DNA from: Pictodentalium vernedei
Lineage: Eukaryota; Mollusca; Scaphopoda; Dentaliida; Dentaliidae
NCBI GenBank assembly: GCA_031216915.1
Contig: CM062292.1
Coordinates: forward strand, 69,676,790 to 69,740,789
Direction: 5' to 3'
Length of the DNA: 64,000 nucleotides
Below the pieces are notes generated by a model. That model was not told the DNA's origin. It saw only the letters and a program-made list of their open reading frames with translations, and did no database searches. Shown here one piece after another: positions 22,833-33,674 of the stretch; position 1 is the first letter of the stretch, and every line of letters starts with the position of its first letter. The position numbers and the translations under genes were made by a program.

Positions 22833-24986
22833 TTGTGTCAGGGGTTTTTGCGAGTAACTAGGACTTATTGTTGTTCCTTCACAATGAAAGGAACTTGTTC
22901 AAATTGTAATAGGAAGAAATCTTCCTCTGACTTTCATGATTATTGCATAAATTGTAGTCAGTGTTCTCGCATTAATCCCTGTCCTGTATGTGAACATTGG
23001 GATGAGAAACATTGGAAACGTGTGTCACGATATGTTGTTTCTGGAGAAAGAGCGATGCCGGCTCTTTCTCCACAAGGTCACTCTACTCTCTCAGTTTCTA
23101 TTTCAGAGGAACCAGAACAGGGTGATGTTTCCATGTTATCTTCTTCAAGTGTGCGTCCGTCGTCACAATTAAATACAGAGCTAGCGGCAAAAGTGCTCAT
23201 GGAGATTAGACAAATGTCGTCCGCTAGCTCGCCCGGTGTAGCGTCCATTCACCGAATGGTTCGGCAGCCGGGTTCGTCCGATGCGGTCCAAGAGGAAATT
23301 TTGGGTGATGCGAGCACTATAAAAATAATAGATGCACACCCAGTGACGGCGGATAGTGAACGAGAACGGAGGAAGCCTTTTAGTCCGGTTCCTAGCTCGT
23401 CCAGGTCCAGCCGGGCCGCGAGCGAGAGAGGCCCCTCTCTCGTACAACAACATCTGGGACCAGATGTTGTGGTACAAAATGTGTCTTTAGCGGAGCATAC
23501 GTCCGTCGCTCGGGACGCTCCGTTGTATAAGCAGTCCGCAGAGACTGTTAAGGCTTCCTCTTCTCGCCGGCGCACACGACCGCACCTTGGCTGCGTGACC
23601 TCCGATATTTTGCCAGCTTCGCCGATGAAGGATTATTCGGCGACCAGGTCACACCATCCGGCAGCCAGGGACTCGAGACCGATGGACTCCGGACGTTCGC
23701 ATAGGAAAAGTATGCGGGAGCCATCTGATGCGGAGCTGCCCTCGGCAAAGCAGCGAAAGACCGCTCCTCCGCAGGTCTCGACGTCGGACATTCTAGTGCA
23801 GATAGCACAGCTTATCGCAGCATCCCAGCAGCCGACAGAGACGGTGTCGGATCGAGAATTATCCGACGGCGCTGGGTCGGTACGCTCCGCCGAAGCATCG
23901 GGGGCGGACGACCGGGAACATCGGGAGGTCCGACCGGATGGTGAAAGGGATACGGATGAATTGGAGCTATCCCTTTCGGAACAACACAAAGCTGCCGTAG
24001 ACTTCATCCGGCACTTTCTTCCTCAAGTTGTTCTGTCGGGCCAGACTGCTGCGCTTCCGGACAGGAGAATTATAGCGTCATTGGACTCTGATTTTTTCGA
24101 GCGGTTCAGGGACATCGCTCCCGAGTTTCCGTCGCAGTCCAATAATGTTGCAAGAACATTTGAATTATTGAACGACGCTATTTTTAAACTTGCTTCCAGG
24201 ACAGGGAAAGCAGGCTTCTTGTCCGCAAATACTCTCAACCTGCCTTTCATTAATGCAAGGAATAAATTCGACACGGCAGGTCAGGGTATACCGAGAGTTC
24301 CTCTGCGTATGGATGACGAGGCGGAAGACTTAGAGCTATCATTACCGTCGTCAGCTTCTATTCCAACCGCAGTGTTGGAAACAGCTATTGCGTCTAACAG
24401 AGCCAATTTAGATGCCTTATCTTACGCAGATCACCTTACGAAGGCGTTATCACTGCGTCTTCAAGGGGAAGAGTTTCAGGATATACAATCCTCCTTAAGA
24501 CTTCTTTCAAGGGCAGTAGCTTATTCCACGTGTAACTCCGCCCTTTCAGTGGCAAATCTGGAGTTGGTTAGACGTGACGCAGCCCTGTCTACATCCACAC
24601 TAGTGGATTCTAAGGTGAAGAACTCTCTTAGAGTCGCTTCGGTCTCAGGAGATCTTCTCTTTGACGGCAAGCTTTCCGCTATTTATGATAATATTAAAAA
24701 GAAAGCTAGTGATTCTCTGTTGTTTAGATCCGCTCCTAAAAGGTCGGATTCAGCAGACACGAATAAGGCGGGCACTTCTGGGTCTTATCCGCCCAAGAGA
24801 GGTTCCTATAGAGGTTCCGGTGCGTCCTCTAGCTCTTATTCGAGAGACCGTCAGGATAGCGACTCTCGTTCGGGACGTCCTTCAGGCCGGGACAATCGGT
24901 CGGACGCCCCGAGGTCGACGAGGCGAGGTGCGGGTCGTGGAAGACGTGGTTTCTCCTACCGCAGGCCTCGCAGATCCAGGAGGTGA
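22833..24986 (+). CDS. DIRS-E gag-like protein
   Basis: The frame has 717 codons. The likely start is the second Met (codon 18, MKGTCSNC), which follows 'ttcacaatga' and puts a Cys cluster at the N-terminus (Cys 22, 25, 38, 41, 44, 50, 53 counted from the first Met). This suggests zinc binding. The middle is Ser/Arg-rich and low complexity. Residues about 370-600 look folded and helical (AAVDFIRHFL, NLDALSYADHL). The last 80 or so are basic, with RG and SR repeats that would bind nucleic acid. It overlaps the RT frame by about 325 bases. By position and features it is the DIRS gag equivalent; sequence identity to known gag was not tested. Confidence 0.75.
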   Translation: MCQGFLRVTRTYCCSFTMKGTCSNCNRKKSSSDFHDYCINCSQCSRINPCPVCEHWDEKHWKRVSRYVVSGERAMPALSPQGHSTLSVSISEEPEQGDVSMLSSSSVRPSSQLNTELAAKVLMEIRQMSSASSPGVASIHRMVRQPGSSDAVQEEILGDASTIKIIDAHPVTADSERERRKPFSPVPSSSRSSRAASERGPSLVQQHLGPDVVVQNVSLAEHTSVARDAPLYKQSAETVKASSSRRRTRPHLGCVTSDILPASPMKDYSATRSHHPAARDSRPMDSGRSHRKSMREPSDAELPSAKQRKTAPPQVSTSDILVQIAQLIAASQQPTETVSDRELSDGAGSVRSAEASGADDREHREVRPDGERDTDELELSLSEQHKAAVDFIRHFLPQVVLSGQTAALPDRRIIASLDSDFFERFRDIAPEFPSQSNNVARTFELLNDAIFKLASRTGKAGFLSANTLNLPFINARNKFDTAGQGIPRVPLRMDDEAEDLELSLPSSASIPTAVLETAIASNRANLDALSYADHLTKALSLRLQGEEFQDIQSSLRLLSRAVAYSTCNSALSVANLELVRRDAALSTSTLVDSKVKNSLRVASVSGDLLFDGKLSAIYDNIKKKASDSLLFRSAPKRSDSADTNKAGTSGSYPPKRGSYRGSGASSSSYSRDRQDSDSRSGRPSGRDNRSDAPRSTRRGAGRGRRGFSYRRPRRSRR

Positions 24987-26976
24987 TGGCTCAAACCTCT
25001 ATCGCGTTCCGGTTGGCGGAAGGTTGTCGAGTTTTTCTCAAGAGTGGGCGTCGATTACGGACGATCCGTGGGTGAGAGGAGTGACTTCGGAAGGTCTAAA
25101 GATATCCTTCAAACGAAAGCCTCCATTAACTCGAAGTCCAAAGTGGACTCATCTTCCGTCAAACCCTCAGAAAAGAGACGCTCTGCTATCAGAGGTGCAG
25201 TCTCTTTTAATGAAGAACGCGGTAGAGGTCGTAGAAAACCAGGAATCGCTGGGATTCTACAGCCATCTGTTTCTGGTTCCGAAACCAGACGGCTCGTTCC
25301 GTCCAGTCATAGATTTGAGCTGGATAAACAAGCTGATCATCGCTCCGAAGTTTTATATGGAGACGATTCGATCGGTCAGAGCGAGTATTCGGGTGAACGA
25401 TTATGCAACGAGCATAGATCTCAAAGATGCGTACTTTCACGTCATGGTACATCCGACATTCCGAAAGTATCTACGCTTCGCAGTCCTAGGAGTGGTGTAT
25501 CAGTTCCGGGCCATGTGCTTCGGATTGAATCTAGCACCCTGGGCTTTCACTCGGGTAATGAACTCGGTAATGATTTACTTCCGAGCTCATTCGTCTGCGG
25601 TAACGTCGGCCTACCTGGACGACATTCTTCAGAGGTACGGCAACGAGTTAACGCTTCAGAACGATGTTCAGAATCTTCTTCTATTGCTCCGACGTCTCGG
25701 TTTCATAGTAAACGAGGAGAAGTCGGATCTGGTGCCGTCCAAGTCATTCACTCATCTGGGAATGAGCTTCGAGACGCACAACAATCTCGTTCGTCTGCCG
25801 TTAACCAGAGCGAAATTAGTCAGTTGTTACGCTCGCTATTGTCTAAATACAGACAAAGTCACAGCGAGAGAATTTATGAGACTGATAGGTCTGTGCGGAG
25901 CCGCTGCGGATCTCATTCCGATGGGACGGCTACGCACACGGCCTCTTCAAATTTTCTTGACTCAGAATTGGAGTGTGAAAATTCATTCGCTCGATGTAGA
26001 CGTTCTCTTGTCAGATCAAGTGAAACAAGAGATTCAGACTTGGGCAAACATTCAGTGGTTAACTCAAGGAGTTCCGCTGCAGTTGCCGGATCCGAGTTTT
26101 ACCATTATGACGGATGCCAGTCAAACAGGTTGGGGTGCATCATTAATCCCAACGGATTCGAGATGCCAGGGTCTTTGGGATCCGCAATTCCTGTGCAAGC
26201 ACATAAACATCAAGGAAATGATGTCAATTTGGCTTGCGTTACGTCACTGGATGGACATTATTCACGATGCTCATGTCCAAATCCTATCCGACAATACGAC
26301 AGTAGTGGCGTATATACGGAATCAGGGAGGCACTCATTCAGTTCCGTTGTTCAATCTAACGGAAAGAATCCTTCTGTTTGCGTTGGAACATCACGTTCTT
26401 CTTTCGGTCCGTCACATACCGGGTCGTCTGAATGTGCTAGCAGACTCCCTTTCTCGAAAGGGTCGCTTGTTGCCGTTGGAGTGGACTCTCAACAAACAAG
26501 TATTCAATCAGATTTGCTACCAATGGGAACGGCCAATGATAGACTTATTTGCGACACATCTCAACAATCAGTTGCAGACGTATGTGTCCCCGTGTCCGGA
26601 TCCAAGAGCATTTGCTGTAGACGCTCTATCGATCCCTTGGGACGGAATGATAGGATATGCGTATCCTCCAGCGCCGTTAATTCAACAAGTATTGCTAAAG
26701 ATAAAACAATCTCAATGCAAGATTCTGTTGGTAGCATCTCTGTCGCCACAGAGACCGTGGATAAATCTACTCAGGTGTCTGTTGTGGGACCTACCGCGGA
26801 AGCTCCCTCCACGAGAGGATCTTCTTTGGCAGGGGAAATCGCGCCAACTGCATCACAACCCGCAAGGTCTCAACCTTCACGTTTTTCCGTTGTGCGGTCC
26901 TTCTTGCATGGCAAGCACTTTACAGGACGAGCAGTGGACGCGATTTCTAACTGTAGGAGGACCTCCTCTTCGCTAA
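24661..26976 (+). CDS. DIRS-E reverse transcriptase, RNase H and Dam-like methyltransferase
   Basis: The frame has 771 codons; the first roughly 110 overlap gag, so the true start may be later. RT: SWINK, IDLKDAYFHV, NLAPWAF, and the catalytic box YLDD at residues 318-321. RNase H: Asp 485 (MTDAS), Glu 519 (KEMM), Asp 544 (LSDN) and Asp 595 (LADS), a full catalytic set. Residues about 625-720 are the DIRS1-type Dam-like segment, with IDLFA at 627-631 and YPP at 668-670 where active Dam enzymes have a (D/N)PPY box. The product works in cDNA synthesis and RNA removal; methylation activity is doubtful. Confidence 0.85.
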   Translation: MTASFPLFMIILKRKLVILCCLDPLLKGRIQQTRIRRALLGLIRPREVPIEVPVRPLALIRETVRIATLVRDVLQAGTIGRTPRGRRGEVRVVEDVVSPTAGLADPGGDGSNLYRVPVGGRLSSFSQEWASITDDPWVRGVTSEGLKISFKRKPPLTRSPKWTHLPSNPQKRDALLSEVQSLLMKNAVEVVENQESLGFYSHLFLVPKPDGSFRPVIDLSWINKLIIAPKFYMETIRSVRASIRVNDYATSIDLKDAYFHVMVHPTFRKYLRFAVLGVVYQFRAMCFGLNLAPWAFTRVMNSVMIYFRAHSSAVTSAYLDDILQRYGNELTLQNDVQNLLLLLRRLGFIVNEEKSDLVPSKSFTHLGMSFETHNNLVRLPLTRAKLVSCYARYCLNTDKVTAREFMRLIGLCGAAADLIPMGRLRTRPLQIFLTQNWSVKIHSLDVDVLLSDQVKQEIQTWANIQWLTQGVPLQLPDPSFTIMTDASQTGWGASLIPTDSRCQGLWDPQFLCKHINIKEMMSIWLALRHWMDIIHDAHVQILSDNTTVVAYIRNQGGTHSVPLFNLTERILLFALEHHVLLSVRHIPGRLNVLADSLSRKGRLLPLEWTLNKQVFNQICYQWERPMIDLFATHLNNQLQTYVSPCPDPRAFAVDALSIPWDGMIGYAYPPAPLIQQVLLKIKQSQCKILLVASLSPQRPWINLLRCLLWDLPRKLPPREDLLWQGKSRQLHHNPQGLNLHVFPLCGPSCMASTLQDEQWTRFLTVGGPPLR

Positions 26977-27932
26977 ACTATGCGGCTAAGTGGAAGGTTT
27001 TCCGTCGTTGGTGTAGGGATCATTCTGTTGATATATTTGATCCCTCTATACCAGACATTGCTAACTTTCTAGTATACTTGTTTGACGAAATCAAACTGCA
27101 ACCGGTTACTATAAAGGGTTATAGATCTATGTTATCTGATACCTATGCACATCATGATAGTTTACAAATTGGATCTAATGTCTCTTTATCGAAATTGGTT
27201 AGAAACTTTTCGATAAATAGACCCAGAACTCTTAGATTAATTCCTAAGTGGAATTTAGCTTGGGTTCTCCTTAAATTGAAGGAAAAGCCATTTGAACCTC
27301 TTGGGACAGTAGATTTCAAATTCTTATCTTATAAGACAGCTTTTCTCTTAGCTTTCTCTTCTGCCAGAAGAGTCAGTGAGCTTCATGCACTATCGGTGGA
27401 TGATTCTCATTATCGTAGTGTTGGGAACACTATCACCTTCACTACTAACGTCGGTTTTTTAGCTAAGAATCAGGCTCCTAATAAATATCCGGAACCTATT
27501 GTTATTAAGGCTCTTCCGTCTTCAGACGGGCGTAGGCCTTTACTCTGTCCTGTTAGAGCACTACGTATCTATAAACAGAGATCTCAGTTCATCAGAAAGG
27601 GACGGAAACGTTTCTTTCTGTCTTTGATGCCTAATAGAAAGGACATTTCAGTCCATTCTATTGCTAGATGGATTCAGTTAACTATCCGTACTGCGTATGA
27701 AGATTTATCTTCTTCTCAGCAGTCTGTGCTTAAGATTTCTGCTCATGAAGTAAGAGCTCTTTCTACTTCCTGGGCTTATGCTAATAGTGTTGCTATTACA
27801 GATTTAATGAAGGCTGCTTATTGGTCTCAGCCATCCACATTTACTAATTTTTATCTCAGAAATATTGAGTCCATTTCTGGAGACCTGCATTGTTTAGGTC
27901 CGTTATCTGTTGCTCAGAATGTCGTCCACTAA
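25044..27932 (+). CDS. DIRS-E tyrosine recombinase, in a long open frame that also overlaps the RT gene
   Basis: The recombinase proper is about 26935-27932. Numbered from the start of the open frame: Arg 776 (SARRVSEL), His 901 and Arg 904 (HEVR), Trp 927 (AYW) and Tyr 937 (NFYLR), a complete R-H-R-W-Y set. Upstream the same frame stays open for about 630 codons through the RT/RNase H gene and reads as a Ser/Arg-rich, low-complexity sequence. Overlap of recombinase and RT frames is known in DIRS elements. Whether the long N-terminal extension is made is unknown; it could be a by-product of codon use. Confidence 0.75.
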   Translation: MGVDYGRSVGERSDFGRSKDILQTKASINSKSKVDSSSVKPSEKRRSAIRGAVSFNEERGRGRRKPGIAGILQPSVSGSETRRLVPSSHRFELDKQADHRSEVLYGDDSIGQSEYSGERLCNEHRSQRCVLSRHGTSDIPKVSTLRSPRSGVSVPGHVLRIESSTLGFHSGNELGNDLLPSSFVCGNVGLPGRHSSEVRQRVNASERCSESSSIAPTSRFHSKRGEVGSGAVQVIHSSGNELRDAQQSRSSAVNQSEISQLLRSLLSKYRQSHSERIYETDRSVRSRCGSHSDGTATHTASSNFLDSELECENSFARCRRSLVRSSETRDSDLGKHSVVNSRSSAAVAGSEFYHYDGCQSNRLGCIINPNGFEMPGSLGSAIPVQAHKHQGNDVNLACVTSLDGHYSRCSCPNPIRQYDSSGVYTESGRHSFSSVVQSNGKNPSVCVGTSRSSFGPSHTGSSECASRLPFSKGSLVAVGVDSQQTSIQSDLLPMGTANDRLICDTSQQSVADVCVPVSGSKSICCRRSIDPLGRNDRICVSSSAVNSTSIAKDKTISMQDSVGSISVATETVDKSTQVSVVGPTAEAPSTRGSSLAGEIAPTASQPARSQPSRFSVVRSFLHGKHFTGRAVDAISNCRRTSSSLNYAAKWKVFRRWCRDHSVDIFDPSIPDIANFLVYLFDEIKLQPVTIKGYRSMLSDTYAHHDSLQIGSNVSLSKLVRNFSINRPRTLRLIPKWNLAWVLLKLKEKPFEPLGTVDFKFLSYKTAFLLAFSSARRVSELHALSVDDSHYRSVGNTITFTTNVGFLAKNQAPNKYPEPIVIKALPSSDGRRPLLCPVRALRIYKQRSQFIRKGRKRFFLSLMPNRKDISVHSIARWIQLTIRTAYEDLSSSQQSVLKISAHEVRALSTSWAYANSVAITDLMKAAYWSQPSTFTNFYLRNIESISGDLHCLGPLSVAQNVVH

Positions 27933-28531
27933 ACAGTTGCAACTATAGTTATGCAGGCTTTCTGTTCCGGCAGTGACTCCGTCCGGCTGCCCTCTTCGCT
28001 CTGGGCTATTTGACCCAGGGCAAGGGGAAGGGGGGGGGGCGGGTGTTCCCTTAGGTCACCTGCTTTATAGTGAAAAGCAAGGGAATGCCTCCTCCAAGAC
28101 AGTATTTCTGAGTCGCTTCCGGGATGGTTTTAAAGTGTAATATTAATGTTTAATTTCATTCATGTCTTATTTTTAAAGTGTAGCTCGGTGTGAAGCATTT
28201 GTATATGTCAAGTGTCAAACGGGCTTTAATATACAATACTCGGACACTTTTAAATGATTATAAAGAGTCTCAATTCTCTGGACTACTTTATTTATTGGCT
28301 TGTTTTAAAAATAATTAGTATAAAGGTTATACTGGATGTTAATAGAGAACATGAATGTTATTGTGCTCAATTATTAAGGGTAGTGTATCTTTCTAATTTA
28401 AATATTAAATAAGAAAGATACATGTAAAGCCTAATACTCCTTTTCTCCTTAAGGGGTTACCTCTTTATTTTATAATTGAGCTTATTGGATTTTCCTCTAT
28501 GTCCTAGGCCCTCCAGCCTGTTTACTATTCA

Positions 28532-28618
28532 GCTAAGTCTGGGTCATTGGTACAGTATAAAAATGTTAAAAAATTTATAGTAATTTATATATTTTTTATA
28601 CTTACCAATGACCCAGAC
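28532..28618 (+). repeat. DIRS-E internal complementary region
   Basis: It is the complement of the left tip joined to the complement of the right tip, matching both ends of this element across about 87 bases. Confidence 0.92.
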
Positions 28619-29602
28619 GGGGATGGCCCTCCCTGAGTTGGGAACTCTTGCCTCCCCGCTGAGTACATAGCGCTGACCAGGCACTGCCAGTAAGAATGAT
28701 ATTTGGCGCCAATTTCGGGACGACTGCGTCACTGCGCATGCGCAGTAGAGTCGTACTATGGAGGTCCTTTAGGACATGATTTCTTTTTGTTTTGGATGCA
28801 AATTTTGGGGATTGGGGGGCAAAATTTGTGTTTGGCCCTGGTTTTTGTGGAGTTAGCACCAGCTAAGTCTGGGTCATTGGTAAGTATAAAAAATATATAA
28901 ATTACTATAAATTTTTTAACTTTCGAGGCAAGGGCCTGTTGTTGTCATTCTTGCTATGAAGTTGCACTGCTTATTCAGTGTTTCCTCTCCCCTTGTCCTT
29001 TAAGTCCCCCCTTGCTATTCTCCCATGCTTTTGGCATATTTTTCAGTAAGATTACTACTAAAATTTCTTGGGAGATTTAGCTTGGTAACAGAATGAATTC
29101 TGTTATTTTCCCCATGTTTACGTTCTCACCCGTGGGTGTTTAGACGTAGTGTTTTGCATCTACCATCTGATGTTCTGCAGATTCTTCCCTGGAAGTCTCT
29201 GTTTTGCATCAGATAGTGTATATTTTGGTAACTGATTTCGGGCCAGGATTGTCAGTGCCTGGAGTCATGTTTTCTGGTGTTTATACACTTCTTGTTTACA
29301 TTGGCAACAGTCTCTTTTGAGGGGGGCTTTTTGCCTTTGTACTAGTTTATCTTATTACAAGATACATTATTATTATTCGTAAGTGTTGCATTAATTATTT
29401 CAAATAATTTTAAAATCCCACTTAGGCTTGGGATCCATTGGGGCTCAACGTTACTTTTCAGAAACTTGGGCTTTGCTGAAAAAATATTTTTTCAAAATTT
29501 ATTTTTGATTTCAATTGTTTTTTCAATGTTAATGGATCATGTTATTATGTATCTTTGTTTTCAGGGGTTCGTGCGAATACTAGGACTTATTGTCTTTTCA
29601 CA

Positions 29603-31739
29603 ATGAAAGGATATTGTTCAAATTGTAATGAGAGGAAATCTTCCTCTGACTTTCATGATCATTGTATTAATTGTAGTCAGTGTACTCGCACTAACTCCTG
29701 TTCAGTATGTTAATATTAGAATGACAAACATTGGAAACGTGTGTCACGGTATGTTGTTAGCGGGGAAAGGGCTATGCCGGTCCTTTCTCCGCAGGGTCAC
29801 TCTAGTTTATCAGTTTGTATTTCAGAGGAACAAGAACAGGGTGATGTTTCCATGTTATCTTCCAAAGGTGTGCTTCCGTCGTCACAATCAAATGAAGAGC
29901 TAGCGGCAAAAGTGCTCATGGAGATACGCCAGTTGCCTAAGAGGTCCCTAGTAGGATCGACGGCGCTGTCGTCCGCTAGCTCGCCCGGTGTAGCGTCCAT
30001 TCATCGAATGGTTCGGCAGCCGGGTTCGTCCGTGACGGTCCAGGAAAGAGTTTTGGGTGATGCGAGCACTATAAACATACAAGGTGCACACCCAGTGATG
30101 GCGGATAAGAGGAGAGATCGGAGGAAGCCTTGTAGTCCGGTTCCTAGCTCGTCCAGGTCCAGCCGGGCCGCGAGCGGGAGAGGCCCCTCTCTCGTCCAAC
30201 AACATCTGGGACCAGATGTTGTGGTACAAAATGTTTCGCAAGCAGAGCATACGTCCGCCGCTCGGGATGCTCCATTATATAGGCAGTCCGGAGAGACTGT
30301 ACAGGCTTCCTCATCCCCTCAGCAGCGCACACTACCGCACCTTGGCTATGTGACCGCGGATATTCAGCCAGCTTCGCCGATCAGGGATTCAACGGCGACC
30401 AGGTCACGCCATCCGGTAGCCGGGGACAAGAGGCCGGTAGACTCCGGACGTTCGCATAAGAGAAGTATGCGGGAGTCAGTTGATGCGGAGCTTCTGACGG
30501 CTAAGCAGCGAAAGACCGCTACTCCGCAGCCCTCGATGACGGACGTGCTAGCTCAGATAGCACAAATTATCACAGCATCCCAGCAAACGACAGAATCGTT
30601 GTCGGATCAGGAATTATCCGACGGCGCTGGGTTGGTATACTCCGCCGAAGCATCGGGTGCGGACGACCGGGAGCATCATGAGGTCTGACCGAATGGCGAA
30701 AGGGATACTGAGGACTTGGAGCTATCCCTTTCGGAACAACATAAAGCTGCTGTAGATTTCATCCGGCACTACCTTCCTCAAGTTGTTCCGTCGGGCCAGA
30801 CTGCTGCGATGCCGGATAAGAGACTGATAGCGTTATTGGACACTGAATTTTTTGAGCGGTTCAGAGACATCGTCCCTGAGTTTCCGTCACAGTCCAATAA
30901 TGTCACAAGAACATTCGAATTATTGAACGACGCTATCTTTAAGCTTGCTTCCTAAACAGGCAAAGCTGGTTTCTTGTCCGCCAATGCTCTTATCCTGCCT
31001 TTCATCAATTCAAGGAATAATTCGATAGGCAGGACAGGGCATACCGAGAGTTCCTCTGCGTCTAGACGACGAGGCGGAAGACTTGGAATTGTCATTACCG
31101 TCGTCTATGTCCATTCCAACCGCGGCGTTGGAAATGACAATTACGTCTAACAGAGCCAGCTTAGATGCTTTATCATATGCAGACCACCTTACAAAGGCGT
31201 TATCACTGCGTCTTCAAGGGAAAGAATTCCAGGATCTACAATCCTCATTAAGACTTCTTTCAAGGGCAGTGGTTTATTCCACGTATAACTCCGCCCTTTC
31301 AGTGGCAAACCTGGAATTGGTTAGACGTGACGCAGCCCTAGCTGCATCCACACGCGTGGATAGTAAGGTGAAGAACTCTCTCAGAGTCGCTTCGGTCTCC
31401 GGAGAACTTCTCTTCGATGGCAAGCTTTCAGCAATTTATGATAAAATAACTAAGAAAGCTTCGGATTCTCTGCTTTTTAAATCCACTTCCAAAAAGTCGG
31501 ATTCAGCAGATAAGAGTAAGACAGGCACTTCTGGGACAAATACGCCCAAGAGAGGTTCCTATAGAGGTTCCTTTGCGTCCTCTTGGTCTTATTCTAGAGA
31601 CCGTCAAGGCAGCGACTCACGTGCGGGACTTTCTTCGGGCCGAGACAACCGGTTTGACGTCCCGAGGTCGACGGGACGAGGTGCGGGTCGTGGAGGACGT
31701 GGTTTCTGCTCCCGCAGGCCTCGCAGGTCCAGGAGGTGA
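29603..31739 (+). pseudogene. DIRS-D gag-like region
   Basis: Homologous to the E gag throughout. The Cys cluster, Ser-rich middle, helical segment (HKAAVDFIRHYL) and basic tail (RRPRRSRR) are all recognisable. It is broken in this copy. It differs from E by many substitutions, consistent with an earlier insertion. Confidence 0.75.
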
Positions 31740-33674
31740 TGGTTTGAACCTCTATCATGTTCTGGTTGGCGGAAGGTTGTTGAGTTTTACAGAAGAGTGG
31801 GCGTCGATTACGGACGACCCTTGGGTGAGAGGGGTGATTTCGGAAGGACTAAGAATATCCTTCAAACGAAAGCCTCCATTAACTCGAGGTCCAAAATGGA
31901 CTCAACTTCCGTCAAATCCGCAGAAAAGAGACGCTCTTTTATCGGAGGTACAGTCTCTTTTGATGAAGAACGCGGTAGAGGTCGTAGAAGACCAGGAATC
32001 ACCGGGGTTCTACAGCTATCTATTTCTGGTTCCGAATCCAGACGGCTCGTTCCATCCAGTCATAGATTTGAGCTGGATAAACAAGCTGATCATCGCTCCG
32101 AAGTTCTATATGGAGACGATTCGATCGGTCAGAGCGAGTATTCGGGTGAACGATTATGCTACAAGCATAGATCTCAAAGATGCGTACTTTCACGTCATGG
32201 TACATCCGACATTCAGAAAGTATCTTCGCTTCGCAGTCCTAGGAGTTGTATATCAAATCCGGGCGATGTGCTTCGGATTGAACCTAGCGCCCTGGGCTTT
32301 CACTCGAGTAATGAACTCGGTAATGATGTATTTCCGAGCTCATTCGTCTGCAGTAACGTCGGCCTACCTGGACGACATTCTTCAGAGGTACGGCAACGAG
32401 TTAATGCTTCAGAACGATGTGCAGAATCTGCTTCTATTGCTCCGACGTCTCGGTTTTGTTATAAACGAGGAGAAGTCGGATCTGGTGCCGTCCAAGTCAT
32501 TCACTCATCTGGGAATGAGCTTCGAGACACACAACAATCTCGTTCGTCTGCCGTTAACCAGAGCGAAGTTAATCAGTTGTTACGCTCGCTATTGTCTTCA
32601 TGCAGACAAAGTCACAGCGAGGGAGTTCATGAGACTGATAGGTCTGTGCGGAGCCGCTGCGGATCTCATTCCGATGGGGCGGTTGCGCACTCGTCCTCTC
32701 TTAATTTTCTTGACTCAGAATTGGAGTGTGAAGATTCATTTGCTCGATATAGACGTTCTCTTGTCAGATCAAGTGAAACAAGAGATTCAGACTTGGGCAA
32801 ACATTCAGTGGTTGACTCAGGGAGTTCCGCTGCAGTTGCCGGATCCGAGTTTTACGATTATGACGGATGCCAGTCAAACAGGTTGGGGTGCAACATTGAT
32901 CCCAACGGATTCGAGGTGCCAGGGTCTTTGGGATCCACAGTTTCTAAGCAAGCACATAAACATCAAGGAAATGATGTCAATGGCTTGCAATGGGCCATTG
33001 GATGGACATTATTCACAAAGCTCATGTCCAAATCCTGTCCGACAATTCGACAGTAGTGGCGTATATCCGGAACCAGGGAGGCACTCATTCCGTTCCGTTA
33101 TTCAATTTAATGGAAAGAATCCTTCTGTTTGCTCTAGAACACCAAGTTCTACTTTCAGTCCGTCATATACCGGGTCGTCTGAATGTACTAGCAGACTCCC
33201 TTTCACGGAAGGGTCGCTTGTTGCCGTCAGAGTGGACTCTCAACAAACAGGTATTCATTCAGATTTGCTACCAATGGGAACGGCCAATGATAGACTTATT
33301 TGCGACACATCTCAACAATCAGTTGCAGACGTATGTGTCACCATGTCCGGATCCACAAGCATATGCAGTAGAAGCTCTGTCGATCTCATGGGACGGAATG
33401 ATAGGATATGCGTATCCTCCAGCGCCGTTAATTCAGCAAGTCTCAATGCAAGATTCTGTTGGTAGCATCTCTGTCTCCACAGAGACCATGGATAAATCTA
33501 GTCAGGTGTCTGCTGTGGGACTTACCGCGAAAGCTTCCTCCACGGGAGGATCTTCTTTCGCAGGGGAAATCGCGTCAACTTCATCACAACCCGCAAGGTC
33601 TCAACCTTCACGTATTTCCATTGTGCGGTCCTTCTTGCATGGCAAGCACTTTACAGGACAAGCAGTGGACGTGA
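31573..33674 (+). pseudogene. DIRS-D reverse transcriptase / RNase H / Dam-like region
   Basis: RT motifs (SWINK, IDLKDAYFHV, YLDDIL), RNase H motifs (MTDAS, LSDN, LADSLSR) and the IDLFA and YPP segment are present in order. This region of the copy is broken. It overlaps the end of gag and the serine-rich alternative frame, as in E. Confidence 0.8.

Larger units (their letters stand above)
21795..28920 (+). mobile_element. DIRS-E: youngest DIRS element of the nest, looks whole
   Basis: The 7126 bp element has perfect ATTTTTATACTG and TTTTTTAAC ends. Its left and right repeats share the private variant 'aactccacaaaaacc'. All three coding regions appear open, with all motifs present, and I see no obvious break. 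It inserted in the 5' leader of D at gcctAT^TTTcgagg: the target text is recovered exactly by joining both flanks, with no duplication. It is nearly identical to A and F. Confidence 0.93.
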
